Origin: Hemibagrus wyckioides
Lineage: Eukaryota; Chordata; Actinopteri; Siluriformes; Bagridae
Direction of reading: 5' to 3'
Assembly: GCF_019097595.1 (NCBI RefSeq)
Contig: NC_080735.1
Span: 15,477,917 to 15,541,916 of the forward strand
DNA length: 64,000 nt
Under the pieces are notes generated by a model. That model was not told the origin of the DNA, did not search any database, and saw only the letters and a list, made by a program, of their open reading frames with translations. The translations under genes were made by a program, and so were the position numbers. Positions 1 to 9,984 of the stretch are shown here, piece after piece (position 1 is the first letter of the stretch; every line of letters starts with the position of its first letter).

Positions 1-323
1 ACATTGTCAGTTGTTTCACCACACAATGTCTCAAAACCAAATATTCCTGAATCCAGATCTGAAAAACACACACATTTTCTGTTCTACAGATTGTTCTGGG
101 GTTAAGCTGCAAAATATGTCATAAAAAAGGGATCAACATTTGCAGAAATAATTCAAGAATCATTAATTTTATCCCCAGAATGAATCTGATATGACACAAA
201 AAACAAGCAAAGGAGAAATCTCAAACGCATTTCATTTACGTATGTATTTTGTGACTGGATTCACTGACCAATCTTCAAAGTAAAGACGGTGATTTAATGG
301 TAAACATGTTTTTGTGTCCGCAG

Positions 324-500
324 TGTCTGGTTTTCGAAGACGCGCCCAACGGAGTGAAAGCAGGCTTGGCAGCTGGCATGCAAGTGGTCATGATTCCCGA
401 TCCGAACATGGACCGCAGACTTACACAGGAGGCCACGCTGCTGCTGGAAAACATGGAGGACTTCAAACCTGAGCTCTTCGGCCTTCCTGCTTACGATTAA
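324..500 (+). CDS. pudp: pudp (hdhd1) pseudouridine-5'-phosphatase, last coding exon (partial)
   Basis: This is the terminal coding exon of a HAD-superfamily phosphatase that dephosphorylates pseudouridine 5'-phosphate in the cytosol. The exon follows a splice acceptor (tttgtgtccgcag, ending at 323) and opens in phase 0 with [19 protein letters not shown]. It encodes 58 residues and ends at TAA (498-500) after ELFGLPAYD. The VFEDAPNGV segment is HAD motif IV, whose acidic ED pair binds Mg2+ with motif I. The C-terminal [10 protein letters not shown] is close to the vertebrate PUDP tail as I remember it. The motif I nucleophile and cap domain would be on exons left of the window; the full protein is usually about 230 residues. 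An ATG at 297 lies in the intron side of the acceptor and is not a real start. Codon use is GC-richer than the surroundings, as expected for a constrained exon. No frameshift or stop is seen. Confidence 0.9.
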   Translation, partial: CLVFEDAPNGVKAGLAAGMQVVMIPDPNMDRRLTQEATLLLENMEDFKPELFGLPAYD

Positions 501-625
501 AAACACTGATTCATACCACAGCTTTTCTTTAATCAGTCAATCTAAAATGATATTAAGTTAAACCTCAGTTCTTATGAGCCACGTAAACGCTGCAACTTGT
601 AATTAAAACCGGCGATTTTTTTACT
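501..625 (+). other. pudp 3' UTR with candidate poly(A) signal
   Basis: The sequence after the pudp stop codon is the presumed 3' UTR. The first plausible poly(A) signal is ATTAAA at 602-607, about 100 bases past the stop. A canonical AATAAA also occurs at 977-982, so a longer UTR is possible. The cleavage site cannot be fixed from sequence alone. Confidence 0.45.
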
Positions 626-800
626 CTGAGACGTTTCAAGGGATCAACTGAAAAGAAGAGACACTACAATGTACGCTTCAGTCTCTTAATCAATATAAAG
701 AAAAAGAAAACAGCACTCTGTTTGTCTGTCATGGTTCAGTGTTGTAGCTTGGCCACGCTCATGAAGCTCTGCAGGAAATTCAATTGAACACAAGCTTAAT

Positions 801-951
801 GTGATTGGTGCAGCTCAGTGAGCCAATCACAAGCCACGATCTCTCAGCGCACCCATTATGCGCTCAAGCGCCGACGGCTCGAACGACACCCAAGCTGATT
901 TTGATTACGCCGCTCAATTAGGCGCAATCAAGCCATTAGGCCACATCGACG
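801..951. promoter_or_regulatory. CpG-rich patch with two opposed CCAAT boxes
   Basis: An 8-bp inverted repeat (gtgattgg at 801-808 and ccaatcac at 823-830) places two CCAAT boxes back to back. It is followed at 836-951 by about 13 CpG dinucleotides in 115 bases, in DNA that is otherwise AT-rich and CpG-poor. Paired NF-Y sites beside an unmethylated CpG cluster are typical of small promoters or enhancers. No TATA box, open reading frame or splice signal is clear nearby. The function is inferred; only the CpG density and the palindrome are observed. Confidence 0.35.
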
Positions 952-2014
952 TATTCCCCCTCCCCCCCTCCTCTTCAATAAATTAGTCACACTAATGGTT
1001 TACTTCTATATTTAACACACCAATAATACGTTGTCCAAAAGCAGCGTAAATCCTCACTTATCGTCATGTATGCTATTAACCTTGTTTCCTTATTTTAGCG
1101 CTTTGTATTGTTTTTGTTATGTCAGGTAAAACGCTACCAAAGCATTCCTTATTTTTATCTGCACCTTTTTATTTTTTTTAAACTGCTTTTCCACCTCTTC
1201 GACACACAGCCACAAACCCAGAGGGTTTTATTAAAATGCCAAAGACATTTTAAAGTTCCATGCAGCGTAATCCAATAAAAAAAGGATCTGAGCGAGCAGG
1301 CATCTTACAGCTCATACCTGGGTTAGGCTGCCGTACTTCTCCCCTCGGTGCTGTCCGAGACACCGGCTGCTGTCTTTGTGAGGCCCTGAGGGATGAAACA
1401 CATTTCCATCTTCTCTTTTTTTTTTTTTACACCGTGTAGGTTACGGATCTTTCATCTTCTCATCCTTAAAGACGGAGCGGTCGGGTGGTGGTGGGGGACA
1501 AGTCTGGCTTGTTCTTCAGGTCTCTTTTTCAGCATGCTGTTCAGCACAGGGAACCTGAAGGCAGGGGTTTGGAGTGTGAGAGCTGTCTGAGTGTGTGTGT
1601 TTGTGTGTGAGAGAGAGAGAGAGAGAGCCTAAAAATCTGTGTCTTAAAGAAGAACATGTTTGCAACATGAACAAAAAGTCTCAGCTCTAACGGTGTTAAA
1701 ACAAAGTGCATGTGTTACTCTGATGATCTAACACATAACACACTAGAAGAAAAACAAGGCTGGTTATAACAAAGAGCTATTTGTATGTTACTGTTTGGGT
1801 GAGCGACAAAAAAAAAAAAAAAAAAAAAAGAACATAAAGAGAAGAAAAGGACTTAGCAGGTGGTGTGACAAATTAAGCTGATGCGTGGGAGAGCACCTAA
1901 ACAACTGCTTTTCTCAACCCATAAATGTGTGAATCGAACCACCGGTTGTTTTGATCACCTGCTTGAGGAGGGAAATGAAACTGACACTCACGATAAGAAT
2001 AAATTTCACTCACA
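952..2014. other. Intergenic, no gene seen; short repeats
   Basis: I see no coding sequence here. The stretch holds a GT/GA-rich run at about 1590-1627 and a 22-base poly(A) tract at 1808-1829. The rest is unique-looking AT-rich DNA. Confidence 0.5.
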
Positions 2015-2510
2015 CATTGGAAACTTTATAGGGAACACCTTTACCTTATGCTTGTTCAAATCAGTGAGAAATGTGGCAGCAGTGCAGTGCATACAGTCAT
2101 GCAGATGTATGTCATATGTCAGAATTGAGACATGAAGGAGATCTCAGTGACTTTGAAGAGGGAATGGATCAGGATCTGGGTTGTGGGTTTCAGAAGCTGT
2201 TCATTTTCACACCCAACAGTTACACGAAGCAGTTTATACACAAAAACAAACCAGAAAACAAATCAGTGGAAGCATCTTGTTGATAAGAGAGAAGACTGGT
2301 TTGAGCTGACAGCATGGCTACAGTAACGCAAATGATCATTCTTTACAACTGTAGCGAGCAGAAAAGCATCTCAGAATGCACATTTTGGACATTGAGGTGG
2401 ATGAGCTCCAACAGTAGAAGACCACACTGGGATCCACTCCTGTCAGTAAAAGCCTGTGCCCACAGAAACCAGACATTTGAAAATTAGAGAAATTCTGTTT
2501 TATGCACAAA
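2015..2510 (+). mobile_element. Tc1-like transposon fossil, 5' third only
   Basis: The segment follows, in order and orientation, the start of a Tc1-like family widespread in fish. It has a lead-in with gtggcagcagtgcagtgcat, then gatctcagtgactttga, the landmark tggtttgagctgacag (2298 onward) and gagcagaaaagcatctcaga (2355 onward). The match to that family is from memory, not a search. The sequence would encode the N-terminal paired-like DNA-binding region of a transposase, but it is broken by many indels and stops. It fades near 2510, before the catalytic domain. It is an old, immobile relic. Confidence 0.6.
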
Positions 2511-4571
2511 TCAGGATCAGTAGCTTCTGAAATACTTAAATCATCCAATCTGGCTCTAACATCCACAACCTTTGTTTCCTGTGTTCCGTTTACTTTTCAC
2601 GATTCACTTACTTCCTGGTTTGGATCTTTTTTTCTTCCATAGAACCCAGATATCAACTCTGATGACGATTCTGTGTTCAAAATGTACTGTAAGTCTGTGG
2701 AAAATTCACATTTATTCATTTGGCAGAATGGACTTGTATGTTGCCAAATCTACCCCAGATATTTCCCCAACAGACCATCAGAGGGCAACTACCATTGAAA
2801 ATAAAGGGGCGGAGTCATGACATGAATTACAACAAAAACACATGTGGCACCGTAAATAAGTGTCTCAATATAGAAATTGCTACCATTTTAACAAAATTGA
2901 TAAAAAATAATGTTTAAACCTTTTTTCCCTACAGTTAGAACTATTGTCTTAGTTACTGAAAATAATTAAACTTTGGAGCATTCAGGAGTGCTGTGGTATG
3001 AACAAACACCAAAAAACAGGTTCAAACCAGGAAGACATGTTTCCACGTGTAATATTTGAATATATTTCCTGGCATCATTAACAAAGGTAAGAGTACAGAG
3101 ACACTTTTAGGCTATTGTTGTTGCATGACTGCAGATGTTCTCTCATAATGGCGACTCCATGATATCTTGAGCTTCCAAGCCAAAGAACAAACCTGGTTTG
3201 GAAAAGAAACGCACTTATTTGCCCGAGAGAACAAAGATGAGATGCTTCGCAATTGTAGTAGACGAGGGGAAATCAGACGAAGCAGCTGAGTGCTATTCAT
3301 ACACGAGCGATTAAAGAATGAGCACTTTTATCCGAGCAGGTGGGAGGCAAAAAAACCGAGAGTTTTGAAGAACAAAAGACAGCAAAGACACGCAGAAAGA
3401 GTGCAGCCGCACCCCTGCGGTTGAAATAGCAGCAATATTAGCCATTTACACCCCCACACAGTCATACATAACAGCTCAGTGTCTAGCTTCCTTAACAAAA
3501 TGGAGCTGTGATGAGGAGGCCTCTGTAATACACAACCATACACGCCTAATCATATTAAACATCCAGTGGTCTCAATTACTTCTTATATAATTATAATTAC
3601 TGCAGGAAAGAACGCAGATTCATTCATTATTCAGCATCGATTTGGCTCGAGTGTCCTTGAGGCTCTTGAATGCACTTGAAAATTCGGAAGTGCCATAACA
3701 GGTGGAAATACAAAAAAGAATTAACAAACGGCTAAAGGTAAATCGTTTATTTATTTATTTGTTTATTTATTTCTCACTACATATCGGCAGAAGCCTTACG
3801 AAGCTTTGCTTTATAGAGCTTTGCTTCAAGTTCCACACCACAGCGAGGGCAGGCGGGAGTACTATAGTGTGAAATACTACATCATAACGCAGCCTCCTCA
3901 GAAATAATGCGCAGGGGGTGAATTTTCCAAGTAGACTGGGAGGTTCGGAGACCCAGTGCAATTAGTGTGTTTTATGTAGGGGTGTTAAAAAAAAAAACTA
4001 TTGGTGAGCACTTAAAAGAAGAAGGGTCCTGTCGTATTGGGCTTTGAAGCGTCAAGCCGAGAGGAGTTGTCATCTAGCTTCAAAAATGGTTTGGCATTTT
4101 AACTCGCAATTTACTCTGTCTGTCTTTTATTCTCTTTGTTTTTCCTTATACATGTAGTCTGCTTCACTGTCTCTTCCCCACATAACAGACAACACACTAT
4201 ATCCTGATACATGCCTCATATGTCGAATAATGTCTGTAGCATCTGAGAAGTGCCTCATCGACGTAATCCAATGAAATCCGAATGCATTTGGTGAGCAGCA
4301 GTTATCTTTAGAGTGCTGGCACTTGTGCTATAGCGATACTGGAGATCGCTGATAACGCTATGCTTTTCTGCCTTTTCAGATAAAGCAGCAGTCAGATGAA
4401 ACGCAAATATATTTCACATGGAGGGAAAGGCAATTCACTGAAGGGTTAAAGGATGCGGGATGTGGAAGATGGTTTTGCTTCTGATAGTGGTTCATTTCGC
4501 TTCAAGCCAACTTTATCTGTTTGAATGTTGACCTGTGAATTCTTAATCTTCAGAACAATCAAATATACACA
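2511..4571. other. Intergenic, no gene seen
   Basis: No coding sequence, RNA gene or clear transposon is visible. Short tandem repeats occur (for example TTTA near 3750-3770). The sequence around 3580-3690 is non-repetitive and could be conserved noncoding DNA, but nothing in the window proves it. Confidence 0.45.
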
Positions 4572-4591
4572 CATATATATATATATATATA
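4572..4591. repeat. (AT)n microsatellite at the left edge of a Tc1 relic
   Basis: Alternating AT runs directly into the Tc1-like sequence that starts at 4592. It occupies the place where the terminal inverted repeat should be. Confidence 0.8.
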
Positions 4592-5700
4592 ATGTTCCAA
4601 TCACTTCCATGGCCACAAGTGTATAAAATCAAGCACCTAGGCATGCAGACTGCTTCTACCAACATTTGTGAAAGAATGGGTTGCCCCCAGGAGCTCAGTG
4701 AATTCAAGAGTGGTACTGTGATAGGTTGCCACCTGTGCAATAAGTCCATTTGTGAAATTTCCTCACTACTAAATATTCCACAGTCAACTGTTAGTGGTAT
4801 TAAAATAAAGTGGAAGCAGTTGGGAACAACAGCAACTCAGCCACAAAGTGGTAGGCCACGTAAAATCACAGAGAGGGTTCAGCACATGCTGAGGCTCACA
4901 GTGTGCAGAAGTCACCAACTTTCTGCAGAGTCAATAGCTACAGACCTCCAAACTTCGTGTGGCCATCAGATTAGTTCAAGAACAGTGCATAGAGAGCTTC
5001 ATGGAATGGGTTTTCATGACTGAGCAGCAGGATCCAAGCCTTTCATCACCAAGTGCAATGCAAAGCGTCAGATACAGTGGTGTAAAGCACGCCGCCACTG
5101 GACTCTAGAGCAGTGGAGACGTGTTCTCTGGAGTGAGGAATCACACTTCTCTGTCTGGCAATCTGATGGACGAGTCTGAGTTTGGTGGTTGCCAGGAAAA
5201 CAATACTTGCCTGACTCCATTGTGCCAAGTGTAAAGTTTGGTATGGGGGATTATGGTGTGGGGTTGTTGTTGAGGGGTTGGCGCTTAGCCCTTTTAGTTC
5301 CAGTGAAAGGAACTCTTAGAGCTTCAGCATATCAAGACATCTTGGACAATTCCATGCTCCCAACTTTGTGGGAACAATTTGTTGATGGCCCCTTCCTTGT
5401 TCCAACATGACTGCGCACAAGTGCACAAAGCAAGGTTCATACGCACATGGATGAGCAAGTTTGGTGTGGAGGAACTTGACTGGCCTGCACAGAGTCCTGA
5501 CCTTAACCCAATAGAACAGCTTTGGGATGAATTAGTTTTCACAAATGTGTTTCTAGAAGAATGGTCAAAAATTCCCATAAACACACTTCTAAACCTTGTG
5601 GAAAGCCGTTATAGTGGCAAAGGGTGGGCCAACTCCATGTTAAACCATACAGATTAAGAAATGGATGTCATTAAAGGCAGATGTCCCAAAACTATTATTA
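4592..5700 (+). mobile_element. Tc1-like transposon, degenerate copy lacking clear ends
   Basis: Same subfamily as the elements at 39862 and 47290: the untranslated leader (ttccaatcacttccatggcc at 4594 onward) is nearly identical. The left terminal repeat is missing and an AT microsatellite abuts the break. The right end is too diverged to place exactly; sequence resembling a terminus (tcccaaaact) lies near 5682-5692. The accumulated damage makes it clearly older than the other two copies. Confidence 0.8.
4676..5657 (+). pseudogene. Tc1-like transposase pseudogene
   Basis: The reading frame starts at the methionine matching the usual Tc1 start (MGCPQELSEF) and shows the N-terminal helix-turn-helix region and the GRPRKITER linker typical of Tc1 transposases. 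A TGA at 5021-5023 interrupts it after the GMGFHD motif, with a second stop near 5176. Frameshifts follow around 5240-5300 and 5400. The first catalytic Asp is changed: the usual WSDES reads WSEES. The second Asp (QHDCA) and the Glu ([10 protein letters not shown]) are still recognisable. About 20 codons after WDEL are deleted. It cannot make an active enzyme. Confidence 0.85.
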
Positions 5701-5920
5701 GAAATTCATTACAGCTACTCATATATGTATAATGAATTTCCCCAGCATGCTGCTATGGTGTAATATTGCCTTTCATTTATTTTTGTTTCAGTTGTGTCTC
5801 TGAATATGAATATTATGTTGGTTGTTTACTCAAATGTGTTCACCTGTTCTGTGTTTTATCTTCACTTAGTTCAGTCTTGTCATGTGTGTCTCAGAGTTCC
5901 ATGTAGTACTTCCTGGTTTG

Positions 5921-6219
5921 GGGATTTTGGCTTAGTGGCTTAGGAGCATATTTACCTCGCACCTCCACAGTTGTGGGTTTGATTCCACCCCTAGTCCCAA
6001 GACATGTGCTGTAGTCTGACTGACATGTCTAAATTGTCCATAGCATGTGAAAAGGTGTGTGAGTATGTGTGATTCTACCCTCCAATGGGTTGGGACTTCA
6101 TCCAGGGTGTCCCCTTGCTTGTGCCCCAAATCTTATGGAGATGCTAGGAGACTCTAGGTTCTCAGCGACCCTGTCTCAGGATTAATGGTGCAAAAAATGG
6201 ATGGATGGATGGATGGATT
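5921..6219 (+). mobile_element. tRNA-derived SINE with (GGAT)n tail
   Basis: The head has a pol III A-box-like segment (tggcttagtggcttaggagc) and a B-box-like segment (gggtttgattcc). The body follows the well-known fish SINE pattern (ccaagacatgtgctgtag, aaattgtccatag, gggttgggacttcatccagg), and it ends in a tandem GGAT run at about 6196-6219. A second copy of the same family is at 53265. Both are diverged, so this is an old insertion. Confidence 0.7.
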
Positions 6220-6439
6220 AAACTCATCTGGTCATAGATCTAGCTGTGCTTTGACCCCAGCTATTGACCTTAATGATGAGTCTTGATAGCCTTCCCCTAA
6301 AAACCCTGTTTGGTTCATATCTTCCATGCCTTACAGCTTGCTGCTGTTTTATCCATCTCAAGTGCTATGGTATTTGTGGTAAAAGTCTGTTCTTGTTTTT
6401 TTTCCTTCCTTGTTAAGAATATAAACACTAGCATGTGTA

Positions 6440-6610
6440 CTAGCAGTGGTGGATCAGTGGTTAAGGTTCAGTGCTAGTTATTAGATGGTTGCTCAAATTG
6501 TAGGTCTGCTGCAGATTAGGTCCTTCAGAATCCCTGAACTGCTAGTCCCTGTGGTTGGGCTGATCATTGTTTCGGAAAAAAGCATCAACCAAATGTTGAA
6601 ATAAAAAATA
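6440..6610 (+). mobile_element. Degenerate tRNA-SINE
   Basis: The start reads ggtggatcagtggttaagg, an A-box-like tRNA head shared with the SINE at 11275, and the internal part keeps only traces of the family. It is poorly conserved and may be internally rearranged. Confidence 0.4.
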
Positions 6611-6662
6611 AATAAATGAATTTCAAATTATTCTCACAGGAATCACTGAGACATTTTTTTTA

Positions 6663-6705
6663 TTTCAGTCATTCATCTTCAGTAACTGCTTTATCGACCC
6701 TGTAC
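6663..6705 (+). repeat. Short fragment of a dispersed fish repeat
   Basis: tcattcatcttcagtaactg followed by ctttatcg is the start of the same dispersed family seen more fully at 19262. Only about 40 bases are recognisable. Confidence 0.4.
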
Positions 6706-6720
6706 ATGAGTATGCTGCTA

Positions 6721-7699
6721 TCTACAAAAGCAATTTTGAAACATTAATAGCTTCTAGATGTCTTTCATTCTTCCCAATATTTGCATTTCAAGTAGGTATA
6801 TCTCAAAGTATGTTTTTCTATAAGTATGTCACATGTTATCTTGTTAAATAAAGGAATGTCTCCATTTACAAATGGAAGAATGGAATCAGATGGTCAGGAC
6901 AGACAAACTCTGTCTTAAATTGTGTAAAAATGTCTTTGGTATCCACTTCGCTGGGCTATTACATTAGCGGCCACGGCAACACTCTAAGCCTTCTTAATCC
7001 GACAACTGTTATTAGAGTGAATTACCCAGCAATCATTTCACATTTTGAATTTCAGCCTGGCTTTCTTGACTTGACTGTCTGAGCACTTAACATTGTTCCC
7101 TGTAGAATGACGACTATTGTTACGTGCTCTTATGTATGTCAGCTTGCACTGACCTGCTTATGCCTCTTCAGTACATCCCCTTTCACCACACAATAATATA
7201 ATATTTTTCTCTTTGTTGGGGTATTATTTGGTTTTATTTATACATAAATATTAATCAAGGCTTTTATAACCCTAATTACTATCATCCGCTGCCAAATTAA
7301 TGGACGTAAATGTGTTTTTAAAATGTGTGTGTCCTTTGTTGTCAATTCACTAAATATATATTCAAAATATTGCCCTTATTTAAATTTTTAAAAAATAATT
7401 GTTTTTGCTGTTAGAAATTTTTAGATAAACTAAAATCTTCTCTCTGTCTCATATTTTAGTACCCTGGAATTATATGTTGTCTCAGTTTAACTGCAGGAAA
7501 TTATGCAACTATTGTTTAATCAATGTCCGTGGATTTTCAGAAGTTCTGCTTCTAGAAGTGATATCTGCTACATGATGATGAACTCTAATGCCATATTTAA
7601 TCATTAAGCTAGTTACAGGAAGAGTAGATTATTAGATTAGATAGTAGAGGGATTGTAGTTTGCAACAAACATATTGAAAAATTGGCATTAAACAAAAAT
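6721..7699. other. Intergenic, no gene seen
   Basis: AT-rich unique sequence with no open frame of note. The portion around 6940-7110 is less AT-rich and non-repetitive, so it is a candidate for comparison with other fish. Confidence 0.45.
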
Positions 7700-7780
7700 A
7701 GTATTAAGTCCATATAAAGGACTTAATACTATATATAAAGGACTTAATACTATATATGTACATAAGTCCATATAAAGGAC
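7700..7780. repeat. Cluster of short inverted and direct repeats
   Basis: agtattaagtcc (7700-7711) pairs with ggacttaatact (7719-7730). The right arm is repeated at about 7740-7751, and the ccatataaaggac spacer recurs at 7768-7780. The cluster can form alternative small hairpins. Confidence 0.75.
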
Positions 7781-7882
7781 AGTAAAAAAATGCATACAAA
7801 TGCATTGTGTTTATCCCAAAAAAAAGGTTGTAGCTCTGAAGGTGACTTTTTTTATGTTAGAAAATCATAGGAAGCTTACATC

Positions 7883-8660
7883 CTACTTTTGTATGTACTT
7901 GTCGTTGATGTAAGTATTTGTCCATTCGTCGCCCTTCCATATCCAAATGGGATTATAGGTGCTTCGTAAGTCCAACTTTGTGAAGATTTTAGCCCCTTGT
8001 AACTGTTCGAGAGTGGGAGGTACTAGTGGAAGTGGATATGGGTAGGGGATGGTGATGGAATTCAAACCTCTGTAATCGATACATGGCCGAAGACTGCCAT
8101 CTTTTTTTTCCACAAAGAAAAACTCTGCGGCCCATCGAGAGCTTCCTCGATGTTATCTTCTATGGCTTTGTTTCCAGAAAGAGAGAGTGGATAGATGTGA
8201 TTCTTGGGCGGCAAAGCATTTGGAAGCAAGTTTCCTTGCTGAACGTTTCTTAGAGATCATGGTATTCTTGTGGAAGGGTTACGAGGGACGCCACTCCTGG
8301 GCTTTCGACAGACGTGGTGAGGCATGGGCATGGAATATTGATGTAGAAGCAGGTATTCATACAATGGGTCAACCAGTTAGTGTTTTAATTCCCCTTCCCT
8401 CCATGATACATGAGGGTTGTTGTAACCACGAGAAACCCAAGATGATAGGGTTAGCAGGAGAGGAGATGACAAAAAATGACAGCTTCTCATGATGGAATAG
8501 TGCTTTTTGTAATTCTAGTTGTGTGGTTTGGTGGGTGAGGACCCCTCCTATGGGTTGATTGTTGACAGCTGTAATGTGTATGGGAGGAGTACATGGAACA
8601 GTGGGTAGGTGTAGTTCTTTAACCAGGTTGCTGTTGATCAGGCTGATCAGTCTATTTGCA
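7883..8660 (-). pseudogene. Ty3/gypsy pol fragment (protease to RT palm), broken
   Basis: The best-preserved block (8113-7883) contains [18 protein letters not shown] and [11 protein letters not shown], the hallmarks of gypsy-type reverse transcriptase up to the first palm Asp. Just upstream (about 8235-8150) the - strand reads LPPKNHIYPLSLSGNKAIE, the usual lead-in to RT. A deletion of roughly a dozen codons and a frame change separate the two blocks. Further upstream, ILGFSWLQQP (about 8440) and a stretch reading NLVKELHLPTVPC (about 8610) match the region after the retropepsin active site. The DSG/DTG active-site triplet itself is not recognisable. YxDD, RNase H and integrase are absent. 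Family assignment rests on motif recognition. Confidence 0.8.
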
Positions 8661-8759
8661 CTGAGACAGGAAAAAGTTCATGAGCATAATGTAACAGGGT
8701 AGGCAGGACTATCTTAGAAACTGAGTTTTTGTTTCCCACCTGTGACGTGGCTGTTTTTT

Positions 8760-9648
8760 CTGGGCATTGGTAGTCTTAGTGGCCGGGTTGTCCACAGTAG
8801 TAGCAGAGTCGATACTGCTTTCGTTCCCTCTCTGAGACATGGGCTCATCCCAGTTGCATGGGTTCGGGAACAACTTCTCATGGGCTCTGAAACTCAGTTT
8901 GTCGGCGAAGCTGAGGACGAGTGCGGGTTGTATTGGAGAGGTGTTGGCGTCGGAGATTATCCAGCCGAATAGCGGTGGAGATGTATTGTGACAGAGTCAC
9001 ACTGGTGTCTCGACAGGCCATCTTGGCTTGGTGAACAGGATTGAGACCTTCTCGAAACACCGCAAGCAGAGCAGTCGCATTCCACCCAGATTGCGCCACG
9101 AGGGTACGGAACTTGATAGCATAATCAGCCACTGACTCAGAGCCTTGGCCTAACTCCAGCAGCTGTACTGAAACATTCTGTCCCCCCGGCAGATATTTGA
9201 AAACTTCACAGATTAATCCCACAAAATAGTTCACTTAGGTCTTTACTTGAGGATCTGAATCCCAAACCACCGAAGCCCAGTCTAGCGCTTTCCCCGTGAG
9301 CAGCGGGGAACCTAGTAGTGTCTGTTCTGTACAGTTCGGGTTGCTGGGCAAAGAAGTGGTTGCATTGACGAAGATACCCATGGCAGCGATCAGCAGACCA
9401 TCAAACGTCTCAGGTAGAGCAAAACATGGTAACTCACTCCATGGACGTGGCATGGGGGCTGGAGGTGCAGCCTGGTTCTGAGCTTGCTGTTGCAGTTGCT
9501 GGTTGGTAGCTTTTAGCGTCTCGACTTCCACCTGGTAAGCACGGATGATGACTCCCTGACGCCACAAAGCAGCTTGCAAATCCACTGGATTCGTGCTAGG
9601 CGAAGTATCCTGTAAGGACTTGTCAGAGTCAGGAAGATTGGAATCCAT
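8760..9648 (-). pseudogene. Ty3/gypsy gag pseudogene (capsid plus zinc knuckle)
   Basis: The frame opens at ATG (9648-9646) with MDSNLPDSDKS and includes a Gln-rich coiled stretch (LKATNQQLQQQAQNQ). Capsid-type segments follow, including PETFDGLL, KALDWASVVWDSD and FREGLNPVHQAKM. A TAA at 9237-9235 interrupts it, but the same frame continues at once with NYFVGLICEVF, so a single nonsense change splits the capsid region. A CCHC zinc knuckle (CYYCGQPGH, then Cys) is readable at about 8805-8765 in another frame and carries a stop just after the His. Gag normally packages the element RNA; this copy is dead. Confidence 0.8.
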
Positions 9649-9659
9649 TTGCAGATTTA

Positions 9660-9984
9660 TTAAAATTCAACAAGGCAGGCACAATCGTAAACCAAATAGC
9701 CGAAGCAAAAGTCAAAACCGGAAAATCAATCACTGACCAAACAAAACCGAAATCACAAAACAGGTACTCTTAAACATGGCAGAAACAGGCAGGTCATACA
9801 CGATAATACACACAATGGCAGAGGTAATCCAAGGCTTGGTATGTCACAAAGGAATGATACTTTGCGTCTAACAATGTGTGCATGCTGCTTTTATGTCCAT
9901 GAGGAACCAGGAAGTGTCGTCCGTGGGTGCTAGTATTCAGGAGAGGGCTCCCTATGGTGTTCTGGATCGTGATGAGCTGTGACA
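9660..9984 (-). repeat. Probable 5' LTR of the gypsy element
   Basis: The - strand begins TGTCACA at 9984. It has a TATA-like ataaaagcagc around 9895 and an AATAAA-like site (ttaataaatctgc) about 10 bases before the gag start. Its length of about 325 bases suits a fish gypsy LTR. The inner boundary and primer-binding site cannot be placed, and no second LTR is present for comparison. Confidence 0.5.

Larger units (their letters stand above)
7883..9984 (-). mobile_element. Ty3/gypsy retrotransposon, 5' half (5' LTR, gag, protease, start of RT)
   Basis: Reading the - strand from 9984: an LTR-like segment, a gag frame from 9648, a zinc knuckle at about 8765-8805, protease-like and linker sequence at about 8660-8240, then the start of reverse transcriptase down to about 7883. 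RT ends within its first catalytic segment, so RNase H, integrase and the 3' LTR are missing. Gag and pol both carry stops and frameshifts. It is a truncated relic that cannot transpose by itself. Confidence 0.85.

Noticed and set aside
297..323. ATG at 297 as the start of the pudp frame
   Set aside because: It lies before a clean splice acceptor ending at 323, and the protein match begins at 324, so these codons are intronic.
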